From Streptomyces sp. CG1 (GTDB lineage: Bacteria > Actinomycetota > Actinomycetes > Streptomycetales > Streptomycetaceae), in contig NZ_CP163518.1 of assembly GCF_041080625.1 (NCBI RefSeq), positions 8,363,501 to 8,427,500 on the forward strand: a DNA stretch of 64,000 nucleotides, in the 5' to 3' direction. Shown here piece by piece: positions 18,011-26,600 of the stretch. The notes under the pieces were generated by a model, which saw only the letters and a list, made by a program, of their open reading frames with translations, did not search any database and was not told the origin of the DNA. Both the position numbers and the translations under genes were made by a program. Numbering within the stretch: position 1 is the stretch's first letter; each line of letters opens with the position of its first letter.

Positions 18011-18778
18011 TCACGGCCGGTACACCTTGCCCGGTTCCGCCTTGCCGGGCGCCAGCAGCTGCGGCACCGTCACGAGGACGTAGCCGCGCTCCTTCAGCGC
18101 GTCGATGATGCCGGGCACGGCGGGCACGGTGCCGGGGTAGATGTCGTGCAGCAGGATGATCCCGTCCCGGTCCGACTGCTCGAGGACACGCTTCTTGATG
18201 AGCGCCGAGTCGTTCGTCGTGTAGTCCTTGGCGGTCACGCTCCACAGCACCTCCGCCAGGCCCTGCTCCTTGGCGATCTTGTGGATGCCGGAGTCCGTAC
18301 GGCCCTGCGGCGGGCGCACCAGCGTGGGCTTGTGCCCGGTCAGCCGCTCGATCGCGTCGTCCGGCCGCTTCAGCTCGTCGCGTACCTCGGCGTCCGGGAT
18401 CTTCGTGAGGATCTTGTGGTCCCAGGTGTGGCTCGCGACCTCGTGGCCCTCGGCGGCCATCCGCCTGACCAGCTCCGGGTACTTCTCGATGTGGTTCTTG
18501 CCGAGCAGGAAGAAGGTGGCCGGGACCTTCTTCTGCCTGAGGATGTCGAGCAGCCGGGCCGAGTTCTCGCTGGGCCCCGCGTCGAAGGTGAGCGCGATGC
18601 ACCTGGCCTTGCGGCAGTCGACGGTCCCGAACTTCGCCGGTGCCCCGTGCACCGCCTCGGACCGCGCGGTGCTCGGTGAGGTCGTGTCGACCTGGGCGCA
18701 GCCGGACAGCGCGAGCGCCAGGCCGAGCGCGGCCGAGGCGAACACGGCCGGACGCAACCTTTGGTCGGTTTCGCTCAT
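18011..18778 (-). CDS. Polysaccharide deacetylase lipoprotein (NodB domain)
   Basis: About 255 residues. A lipoprotein signal peptide (AVFASAALGLALALSGC, lipobox LSGC) predicts anchoring outside the membrane. The NodB domain follows with motif 1 TFDAGP, motif 2 SHTWDH (metal histidines), motif 3 RPPQG and the late LLHDI histidine, so it should be an active metal-dependent deacetylase acting on peptidoglycan or another N-acetylated glycan. I chose the ATG at 18778 for a normal signal-peptide length. In-frame ATGs at 18808 and 18847 add a strange duplicated PHSTRK tail; the one at 18847 lies seven bases after a possible -10 (TATAGT) within a palindrome, which would give a leaderless message. 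Confidence 0.85.
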   Translation of the reverse strand: MSETDQRLRPAVFASAALGLALALSGCAQVDTTSPSTARSEAVHGAPAKFGTVDCRKARCIALTFDAGPSENSARLLDILRQKKVPATFFLLGKNHIEKYPELVRRMAAEGHEVASHTWDHKILTKIPDAEVRDELKRPDDAIERLTGHKPTLVRPPQGRTDSGIHKIAKEQGLAEVLWSVTAKDYTTNDSALIKKRVLEQSDRDGIILLHDIYPGTVPAVPGIIDALKERGYVLVTVPQLLAPGKAEPGKVYRP

Positions 18779-18854
18779 CTTTCTGGTCGAGTGCGGCTTT
18801 CTGGCCATGTGCTGCGATGCCAGACTTTTCCTGGTCGAATGGGGCATACAGCAA

Positions 18855-18873
18855 CTATACACTCAGTGTATAG
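18855..18873. promoter_or_regulatory. Perfect 19-bp palindrome between divergent genes
   Basis: CTATACACTCAGTGTATAG has perfect 9-bp arms around one central base. It sits in the short region between the leftward deacetylase and the rightward phosphoribosyltransferase and contains TATA-like -10 elements on both strands. It looks like an operator for a dimeric TetR- or GntR-like regulator. Confidence 0.65.
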
Positions 18874-18951
18874 GGCTGGTATTCGAATCCTCGGGACCGC
18901 CCGACCGGGCGCACCATGGAGGGAGAGGCTCTCCGCGGAGGAGGACCAGCC

Positions 18952-19599
18952 ATGCGTTTCCGGGACCGTGCCGAAGCCGGGCGGGAACTCGCCGGACTGC
19001 TGAGCGACCTGCGGGACCAGGGAGTCCTCGTCGATCCCCTCGTGCTCGCGCTGCCGCGCGGCGGCATCGCCGTCGCCGAACCGGTCGCCCGGGCCCTGGG
19101 CGCCCCGCTCGACGTACTCGTCGTCCGCAAGATCGGTGCGCCGCACCACCAGGAGTTCGCCGTCGGCGCGCTGGCCGCGGACGACCCGCCCCTCTTCGAC
19201 GCGCACTCCCTGGGCCTGCTCGGCCTGACCGAGGAATCCATGGCGGCGGCGGTCGAACGCGAGCGGCGGGAACTGCACCGACGCGAGCAGCGCTACCGCG
19301 GCGACCGCCCGGCGCCGGATCCGGCGGGCCGTACGGTGATCGTCGTCGACGACGGCCTCGCCACCGGCGCGACCGCGCGTGCGGCCCTGCGCCATGTGCG
19401 GCGGCGCCGGCCGGCACACCTCGTCCTGGCCGTCCCTGTCGGCGCCCCGGACTCCCTGGACCTGCTCGTCGACGAGGCCGACACGATCGTGTGCCCGTAT
19501 CGGCCGGTCGGCTTCAGCGCGGTGGGGCAGTGGTACGAGGACTTTGAGCAGCTCACGGACGACGAAGTGGTGGCCGCGCTGCAGTTGCACCGGGCTTGA
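18952..19599 (+). CDS. Phosphoribosyltransferase-family protein
   Basis: 215 residues with the type I PRTase core: LALPRGGIAVAEPVARALGAPLDVLVVRKIG near the N-terminus and the PRPP-binding loop VIVVDDGLATGATARAAL (about 123-140). ATG at 18952 is preceded by GGAGGAGG; an upstream ATG at 18916 lacks a site. Related actinobacterial proteins (often about 215-220 residues) are annotated as putative phosphoribosyltransferases of unknown substrate, sometimes next to dienelactone hydrolase domains. A purine role is possible given the neighbourhood but not shown. Confidence 0.85.
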   Translation: MRFRDRAEAGRELAGLLSDLRDQGVLVDPLVLALPRGGIAVAEPVARALGAPLDVLVVRKIGAPHHQEFAVGALAADDPPLFDAHSLGLLGLTEESMAAAVERERRELHRREQRYRGDRPAPDPAGRTVIVVDDGLATGATARAALRHVRRRRPAHLVLAVPVGAPDSLDLLVDEADTIVCPYRPVGFSAVGQWYEDFEQLTDDEVVAALQLHRA

Positions 19600-19763
19600 C
19601 GGGAGCGTTCGGCTCGGCGCCGTCGGGGCCCCTCGGTTCGCCGGAGCCCAGCCGGCCCCCTGGGGACTCTGGCCGGGCCTCGGCGGGCATGGAAAACTGA
19701 CGTGGCTGTACGCCGCCGTACCGTGCGGCATCCGTGCGCACCAGGCCGCCCGAGGAGGCGTAC

Positions 19764-21365
19764 GTGTCCCCGGTCCCCGAACCCTCGGCGCTCGCCGACC
19801 GGTTGGGCCGCGACGCGGCTCATGCCCTGCTCGACTGGGCGGAGTTGAACGACCAGACGGTGCACCTGTTCCAGCCGTCCTGGCTGCCGCCGGGCAAGGG
19901 ACACACCGGAGCCGTGCTGGCGGCGCTGGAGGTGGCCCCACCGCCCAGGATCGCCATCCTGAAGGTGCTGCCCGAAGGACCGCACCGGACCGAACCCGCC
20001 CGGCACAGCAGGGCGTTGCGCATGTCACCCCGCGCGTTCGCGGCGGACCACCTCGTCGAGCAGGCCTTCGCGCCCTATCCCGTCGCGAGCGGGGGCGCGC
20101 TGATGTTCCAGTCCGTCGCCGGCGACGGACTGCGCGACGCCGTGCCGCTCGGCGCCCTGGAGGGCGAGGCGTTCACCCGCACATGCGCGCACGTGGTGCG
20201 GGGACTGCTCACCGAGTGGAACACGGTGCAGGCGCCGCCGCGGCGGATGCCGGCCTCCGTCTTCGTACGCGGGGAGGTGGACCCCGAGGGAGACGGACTG
20301 GAGTCGCTGGAGTCATGGCGCCGCGAAGCCGGGCTCGCGGGGTCCTCCCGGCGCTGGTTCGACGCCGGAGGCCGCCGGCTGCCCAATCCGTATCTGCTGC
20401 TCTCCGGCGGACACCCCGACCTGCCCGACCCCGGGGTGCCGGTCGTCACCGGACTCACCCACGGGGACCTGCACATGGACAACGTCATCGTCCCGGTGCG
20501 GCGCGGCGCCCTCGTGGAACCGGCGTACCGGCTGATCGATCTCGGCAGCTTCCGTGCCGACGGCGCGCTGACGTGCGACATCGTCATGCTGCTGCTCTCG
20601 GCGCTCGCGCCGTTCGTCGCGGGGGCGTTGCCGGCCCGGCAGGAGCAGGCGCTGCTCGACCACGTGGTCGCTCCCCGCCGGGAGCATGCCGACCGGCTGC
20701 CCGCCGAACTGGTGCGCCGCGTCGACTGCGTGCGGGACACCGCCGCCGACGTGATGGCCGGGTGGCGGGAACCGTGGACGGACCAGTTCCTGCTGTCCGT
20801 CGTCGCCGGTGCCCTGACGTACACGACCTTCTCCGGTCTCGGCGCCCGCGCCCGCACCTGGTACCTGCTGCTGGCCGCCAACGCCTGCGCGGCCGTCCTG
20901 GAGCCCCGCACCGCCGCCCCGTCCGCGCTCGCCCACCCGGGCCCACGGCCGCACGAGCCGTCGCCGACCCGACCGGTGCGGCCGGGGGATCCCGGCCCAT
21001 CCGCCCGCTCACCCCTCGCGCGGGCACGGTACGGCCGCCGGGACGAGGAGGCGACGAACCTGCGGGAGGCGCTGGTGGAAGCCCTCGAAGCGCTGCCCGT
21101 GATGATCGACAAGGACTCCCGCGAGGCCGTCCTGCGCCGACTGCCCAGGGCCCTGGCGACGAGCATCCCGAGATCCGGCATTCTGCGAGTGGAGGTACTC
21201 GGGCTGCTCGACACCTGCCTCGCGTTCCCCGGCGGCCTGCGCGAACTGAGGGACGCGATACGGCAGGTGGACACCGGTACCAGAGAACGCGACGTGGTTT
21301 TCGGCCTTCTGGAGGAAATGCCCGAGTTCGATCCCCTGACGGACAACCGACGGCGCGAGGCCTGA
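19764..21365 (+). CDS. Aminoglycoside-phosphotransferase-like kinase with C-terminal EAD2-like domain
   Basis: 533 residues. The GTG at 19764 follows GAGGAGG. The central part has the APH/choline-kinase catalytic loop THGDLHMDNVIV (HGDLHMDN at 233-240) and a downstream LIDLGSFRADG metal site, but no clear N-terminal ATP-binding loop, so activity is uncertain. After a Pro-rich linker (about 375-425) the last ~95 residues form a separate helical domain (LREALVEALEALPVMIDKDSR ... LLDTCLAFPGGLRELRDAI ... LLEEM, about 431-522). This resembles effector-associated domain 2 (EAD2), an adaptor of bacterial conflict systems. A similar domain starts the VMAP-type protein encoded at 29237-30877. First gene of a probable operon with the small peptide and the HEXXH enzyme; gap 96 bp. 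Confidence 0.7.
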   Translation: MSPVPEPSALADRLGRDAAHALLDWAELNDQTVHLFQPSWLPPGKGHTGAVLAALEVAPPPRIAILKVLPEGPHRTEPARHSRALRMSPRAFAADHLVEQAFAPYPVASGGALMFQSVAGDGLRDAVPLGALEGEAFTRTCAHVVRGLLTEWNTVQAPPRRMPASVFVRGEVDPEGDGLESLESWRREAGLAGSSRRWFDAGGRRLPNPYLLLSGGHPDLPDPGVPVVTGLTHGDLHMDNVIVPVRRGALVEPAYRLIDLGSFRADGALTCDIVMLLLSALAPFVAGALPARQEQALLDHVVAPRREHADRLPAELVRRVDCVRDTAADVMAGWREPWTDQFLLSVVAGALTYTTFSGLGARARTWYLLLAANACAAVLEPRTAAPSALAHPGPRPHEPSPTRPVRPGDPGPSARSPLARARYGRRDEEATNLREALVEALEALPVMIDKDSREAVLRRLPRALATSIPRSGILRVEVLGLLDTCLAFPGGLRELRDAIRQVDTGTRERDVVFGLLEEMPEFDPLTDNRRREA

Positions 21366-21461
21366 TTTCCCGGCCCGGGGTTTCCGGATATGGGTCGCGG
21401 GGACATCATGAAATGACAGGGGAAAGGGCCGTACGCCGGGGGACGGGGAGGGCCGCAGAGA

Positions 21462-21641
21462 ATGGACCAGGCTGGGGCGATCATCGAGTCGGAACTGCCC
21501 GATCTCTCGCAGCTCGCGTTGGAGGACGTACCGGCTTGCCGGAATGGCCGCGACTGGCAGAAGGCGGAGCGACGGCTTCTGACGGAGTCCGGCAACCCCT
21601 CCGTCTTCGCCGGAGATCCGAAGACCAGTTTCACGGTGTGA
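21462..21641 (+). CDS. Small peptide, candidate RiPP precursor
   Basis: 59 residues, read from the ATG at 21462, with GGGGAGGG about eight bases upstream. An acidic leader-like N-terminal half (SELPDLSQLALEDVPAC) recalls the LPDL..L.L motif of FxSxx-COOH (FxsA) precursors. The basic middle is RDWQKAERRLL, and a Ser/Thr/Phe-rich tail ends NPSVFAGDPKTSFTV. The C-terminus is TSFTV rather than a canonical F-x-S-x-x, so it is related at best. It contains a single Cys. The frame ends 36 bp before the HEXXH-motif gene, the arrangement expected for a precursor and its modifying enzyme. Assignment as precursor is inference. Confidence 0.5.
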   Translation: MDQAGAIIESELPDLSQLALEDVPACRNGRDWQKAERRLLTESGNPSVFAGDPKTSFTV

Positions 21642-21677
21642 TGTCGAGGCCCCGACGGCGACCACGGAGGCTCATCG

Positions 21678-23630
21678 GTGGGTGGCTCCTCTCTGTCCTC
21701 GGGGTGGTCGGCATCGGGACTCCCGCGACACGGGCTTCCTCCCAGGCACTTCGACCTCCTGGCCGGCGGCGGGGCCGGGCGCGCGGTCGTCGCCCACCTG
21801 TGGGACTCCGAGCGCAGCCACCGGCTGGTCCTGCTGGGACTGCTCATGGGGTCCGCGAGCAGGCGCGCCGACGCGACGGGGCCCTTGTCGGACATCGAGG
21901 CGGCCTGGGACCTGCTCATCGCCGCTGAACGGCAGAGCGCCGCGATAGCCGACGACATTCTCCTGCTGCCCGAGACGGGGCACTGGCTGCGGCACTGCCT
22001 CGGGCGATTACAAAGCCCCGGCCACGGGCGGGAGCCGGGCGATCCGCCGCTCTGGGCCGACGTGGGACATCTGCATCTGCTGGCCGCCGTGGCCGCGGTG
22101 CGCAGCGGGCTCCCGTTCCGGCTGAGGGTGCCCGTCCGGGCCGGACGCGTCTGGTTTCCCACGCTCGGCTGTGCCGTGCTCCCGGGGGAGGCCAGGGCAT
22201 GGCAGGCGGCCGAGGCCACGTTCGACTCCCATACGCTTATCGTGACGCCGAGCGGCACAGGGACCGCTGGTCCCGGCTTGGTGCGGATCGCGCGGCCCTT
22301 CGCGCAGCCGTCCGCGCACTGGCGGGTCCCCCATGTGCTGTCCCTGGACCTGTCGGACGGCCCCCGGCAGGTCATGCTGCACGAGCTGGGCCCCTACCGA
22401 ATGCAGGGGAAGGCGTGGGACAGCCCGGACCGGACGGCCGGCCCCGCCGCGGCGGAGACCGTGCACCGCTGGACCGAACTCCTCGAACGGGCCTGGTCAC
22501 TGCTCGCCCGGGTGGATCCCGGCGGCGCCGAGGATGTCACCGCCTGTCTGCGGTCCATCGAGCCGCTGCCCGTCGCCCGGCCGTTCCGCTGGCACAGCGC
22601 CACGATGGAGGACGGCATGGGCGGCATGGCGGCGTCCGCACCGGCCGGGACCGAACCCGCCGCCGCGGCCCAGTTCGCCGCCGTGCTCACGCACGAGGCG
22701 CAGCACAGCAAGCTCAGCGCCCTGCTGCACATGTACTCGCTGCACACCCCCGATGTGACACGGCGCTTTCAGGTGCCCTGGCGAGACGACCCCCGACCGC
22801 TGCGGGGCGTGCTGCACGGGGTCTACGCCTTCACGGGAGTCGCCCGGTTCTGGCGCGGCCACCTCCTCAACGGATGCCCGGAGGACGAGCAACGGCTGGC
22901 GGCCTTCGAGTTCGCGTTGCGCCGCCGCCAACTGCTGTGCGTGCTCCCGGCGTTGGAACGAGAACCGGAACTGACCACGCTGGGGCGCAGGTTGGTCGGC
23001 CGGCTGCTCGAGACCGTGCGGGAGTGGGAGGACGAACCGGTTCCGCCGGAGCCGCTCGCGTGGGCGGAGCTGGCCGTCGACGACCACGCACTGAGCTGGC
23101 GGTCCCACCATCTGGTGCCCGAGCCGGACCTGGTGGCCGACCTGGTGCGGGAGTGGGGCGACGGCCGGGCCGAGGCGGCGGCGCCCGAGCATGCCTGGCA
23201 CTGTCCGGTCCCGCGCCTGGTGCCGGACCCGGCAGCACGGCACTTGGACGCCCGCGCCGTACTCATGCGGATGCGGCTCATGCGGGCCACGGCCACCCAG
23301 GTACCGGCCACGGACGCCCTGGGCGACGTCGTGCTGGGGGCGCGGCCGGCGGACGTCCACCTGCTCGACGGCCGGTTGCCGACCGCGGAGAGCCTGTACG
23401 CCGCCGAGATCAGGGCCCACAGCGACGCCGGACCGGCTCCGGGCACCGTGTGGTCCGGGCTGGCGTGGACCCTGCGGGGGCGGGGGGACCGCGAGGGGGC
23501 GGCCCGCGCCCTCACCGCCTGCCCGGAACTGGTCCGGCACGTCTACGCGGCCGTCAGGCTCAAGAGCGCGTCCGCACCGGACCCCGTTGCCGTGGCCGAA
23601 TGGCTCGGCCGCACCGTCGCCGTGTCCTGA
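21678..23630 (+). CDS. HEXXH-motif (aKG-HExxH-type) peptide hydroxylase-like protein
   Basis: 650 residues. The GTG at 21678 follows GGAGG at ideal spacing. The hallmark is THEAQHSKLSALLHMY with HEAQH at 339-343, as in the HEXXH-domain proteins found beside FxSxx-COOH peptide systems, some now described as alpha-ketoglutarate-dependent peptide beta-hydroxylases. The N-terminal ~40 residues begin LPPRHFDLLAGGGAGRAVVAHL, typical of the family; the C-terminal third is helical. It probably modifies the 59-residue peptide just upstream. Codon 111 (22008-22010) is TTA, so translation should depend on the bldA tRNA. No radical SAM maturase is found in the window, unlike canonical fxs clusters. Confidence 0.78.
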   Translation: MGGSSLSSGWSASGLPRHGLPPRHFDLLAGGGAGRAVVAHLWDSERSHRLVLLGLLMGSASRRADATGPLSDIEAAWDLLIAAERQSAAIADDILLLPETGHWLRHCLGRLQSPGHGREPGDPPLWADVGHLHLLAAVAAVRSGLPFRLRVPVRAGRVWFPTLGCAVLPGEARAWQAAEATFDSHTLIVTPSGTGTAGPGLVRIARPFAQPSAHWRVPHVLSLDLSDGPRQVMLHELGPYRMQGKAWDSPDRTAGPAAAETVHRWTELLERAWSLLARVDPGGAEDVTACLRSIEPLPVARPFRWHSATMEDGMGGMAASAPAGTEPAAAAQFAAVLTHEAQHSKLSALLHMYSLHTPDVTRRFQVPWRDDPRPLRGVLHGVYAFTGVARFWRGHLLNGCPEDEQRLAAFEFALRRRQLLCVLPALEREPELTTLGRRLVGRLLETVREWEDEPVPPEPLAWAELAVDDHALSWRSHHLVPEPDLVADLVREWGDGRAEAAAPEHAWHCPVPRLVPDPAARHLDARAVLMRMRLMRATATQVPATDALGDVVLGARPADVHLLDGRLPTAESLYAAEIRAHSDAGPAPGTVWSGLAWTLRGRGDREGAARALTACPELVRHVYAAVRLKSASAPDPVAVAEWLGRTVAVS

Positions 23631-23640
23631 CCACGGCCCG

Positions 23641-23659
23641 CGGTGCCGGCTCGGCGCCG
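23641..23659. terminator. Hairpin between convergent operons
   Basis: CGGTGCCG and CGGCGCCG arms (one mismatch) around GCT, inside a larger GC-rich region of partial complementarity between the stops at 23630 and 23681. Modest candidate for a shared terminator. Confidence 0.4.
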
Positions 23660-23680
23660 TGCCGTGGGCCGCCGGGCGGC

Positions 23681-26600
23681 TCAGGGCATGGGGTCGGCGT
23701 CGCAGTTGGAGCGGCGCCAGGCCTCGGCGTCCGTGCAGGCCGGGTGAACGGCTCCGAGCTTGCCGCGCAGTCCCTCCACCGCCGCCGTGTGCATGGCCTC
23801 GGCCTCCTCGGTCCGGCGCAGCGCCCGCAGATCACTGGCGATGTTGTTCATCAGGGCGAACGCGGTGGGGTGCTGTTCGCCCAGCGTGGCCTTGACCCGC
23901 TCCAGGGTGCGCTGGCCCAGCTCCAGGGCGCCGGCGGCATCGCCCTGCGCGTACCTGTCGCTGGCCAGGTTGGCGGCGCACACGAGCACCGTGGGGTGGT
24001 CCTCGCCCAGGGCCCGGACCGCGCGGTCCAGGGCGTTCTCGTTGAGGGCGCGCGCGTCCTCCACCTGGTTGACCAGCCGGAGGGTGATGGCGAGGTCGAT
24101 GTCCGCCGCCACCGTGTCGGGGTGCTGCGAGCCGAAGACCTCGGCATACAGATCGCGGGTCCGCTCACCGAGTTTGAGCGCGTCGTCCAGGTTGTTGAGC
24201 TGCCTGAGGTCGATCGACAGACTGAGGGAGGCCACCAGGGAGTCCGGACTGCGCTCTCCGTAGCGGTCGGTGAGCGCCTTGCTGGCCTGCAGGCTGAGGT
24301 CGTAGGCGGCCTGGTGGTCTCCGGCCTTGCGGCGGGACACGGCCAGCCTGGCCAGGGCACGCAGCGTGTGCGGGTTGGCCTCACCGAACACGTTGCGGTA
24401 CTTCTCGACGATCTCCTCGAACATACGGGCGCCGAGCGCGTAGTCGCCCGCTTCCCGGCGGTCCAGCGCCAGACCCATCTCGGACAGCAGGGTGTCGTAG
24501 GCCTCCTCGCCGTAGATGACGACGTTGCGGCGCCAGGTCTCCTCGTCCAGCTGGAGCGCCTCGCGGTAGTGACCGCACGCGCGCAGGGCCACGGCGAGGT
24601 TGTGCGTGTGGTCGAGGGTGAGCGGGTCCTCCTCGCCATAGGCGCGTACGGCCCTCTCGTGCACCTCCCGGGCGATGTCCAGGGCGCCGCGGAAGTCGCC
24701 GTGCGAACGGCGGTCGACCGCTACCGACCCCATCGTGGACAGCAGCTCCTCCTCCGCGTCGGAGCCCAGTGCCTGTACGGCGGTCAGCATGCGCTGGCTC
24801 AGTTCGGCGGCCTCTCCGTAACGGCCCATCCGCCACAGGACGTACCACAGGCTGCGGCACAGCAGCAGGGTCTGCTGGTCGCCCTCCCCGTACTTCTCCC
24901 GCCACCGCTCGTACGCCTTCTGGCCGAACTCACGGGCACTCTCGTGGTCGCCCCAGTAGTACAGATAGTCGGCGGTGTTGATGATGAGCTGCCGGACGTT
25001 GCCGACCTCCGAGTCGATCGCGCTGGACTCCACCACATGCGGGTACAGGTCGCCGAAGCGGCCCCAGTGGTCCGGGTCCCGGGGATCGCGGGGCGCGTTG
25101 GCAGCCAGGAGCAGATGGGCGCCGTGCCGCATGCGCTGCTGCTGTTCCTCCGTCATCCGCGCGATGAGCACCGCCTGCACCAGACGGTGCATCTGGATGC
25201 TGTTGTTGCGGTGGTCGATTTTGGCAAGGGAGTACCGGTTGATTTCCCGGATGGCCCGCGCCAGGCGCAGCGGGTCGGTCAGCGCCCGGTCCAGATCGGG
25301 GGCGATGGGCTGGACCGGAGCCCCGGAGAAGAGAGACCGCGCGATGGGCTCGGGGGCGAAGTACGCACAGATCTGCAGCAGTTGCAGGGCGGCGGGGTTC
25401 TTGCTCGCCAGATGGTCCAGCGAGACGTTCCAGGCCGTTGCCACGGTCTGCTCGTAGTGCGTCGGGCGGGAAACTGTCATGAGTTCTGCACGTTTCTCTG
25501 CGAACAGCCGCAGGTACTCGGCGGCGGGCATGCCGGTCTCGGCTCGCCAAGCCGATGCCTGCTCGACCGCGAGCGGCAGATCGCCCAGGACATGGGCGAG
25601 CTGGTCCGCCTCGTCGTCGGACAGGTCGGGGTTGCGGCGCTGGAGCAGCTGAATGCTCTCCGCGCGTTCGAACACGTCGACTTCGAGTGGACGGGCGAGG
25701 GTGTTCCACTGCGGATTGCGCGACGTAATGAGAATGGAGCCGCCCGAACTGTTCTCCGAACTGCTCGGGAAGAATTCCTGGACCGCTTCCGGACTTTCGG
25801 CGTTGTCGAACACCAGCAGCCATTTGCTGTACGGGTTTCCGGTGCGCAGGGCCTCCAGCACGGCCGGCACCGCGGTGATCGCCTCACTGCTGACCGGCAG
25901 ATGCAGCCGGTGGGCCAGTTCGACCAGGGCCTGGGCGATCTGCGTGGGGCGTTCGGCGGGGATCCACCAGACAATGTCGTACAGGCCTGCCTGGCGATAT
26001 ACGTATTCCTGGGCGAGTTGGGATTTCCCGACCCCGCCGAGGCCGTGCAGGGCATGCGGAAGCACGGCGGTCGGGCCACCCCGCAGTTCCCTTTCCAGCC
26101 TTTGCAACAGGTCTTCCCGCCCGGTGAAGACGAGATTGCGCGGCGGCATGTTTCCCCAGACCATGGGGCGCACGGTGGCAACAGGCGCGGGGCGGCTCAG
26201 CGTAATTCCCTGCCGCGACCCAGTGTCGGGGTAAGCCGTGACCATGGTGGCGTCTCCTGGGGAGGTGCCAGTATCAGCGTGGCCGAGCTGCTCGGCCAGC
26301 ACCGGTGCCTCGGAGGTGTTCGGTTCAGTCACTATGCCATAGCTTTCCGTGTGTGGCGCGATGGGTCGCTCGCCGCGTGTCGATTCGCTCATCTGCTGTG
26401 TTGATTCCTCGTGCGCCCGAATGAGCTGCCCGATTAACCGGGCCCGGCGCGCGTGGGCGCCGGAGAGCGATCGGAGAACCGCGAACTCGATCTCGCGAAG
26501 GCGCCGATTCTCTTCGGTGACCTTCGGTTTGGAGGCGGTTGCTCCATCCAGGTATGCCAGCATCTCCCGTGCGGCAGTGCTGCGCGGGGCGAGTAACTCC

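Noticed and set aside
17946..18854. N-terminal extension of the SRPBCC gene across the deacetylase
   Set aside because: The extension overlaps the deacetylase in another frame of the same strand, while the deacetylase has clear NodB motifs and a lipoprotein signal.
21641..21928. ATG overlapping the stop of the 59-residue peptide (TGATG) as start of the next gene
   Set aside because: That frame runs into low-complexity sequence. The HEXXH protein is in another frame and starts at the GTG 21678 with an excellent GGAGG.
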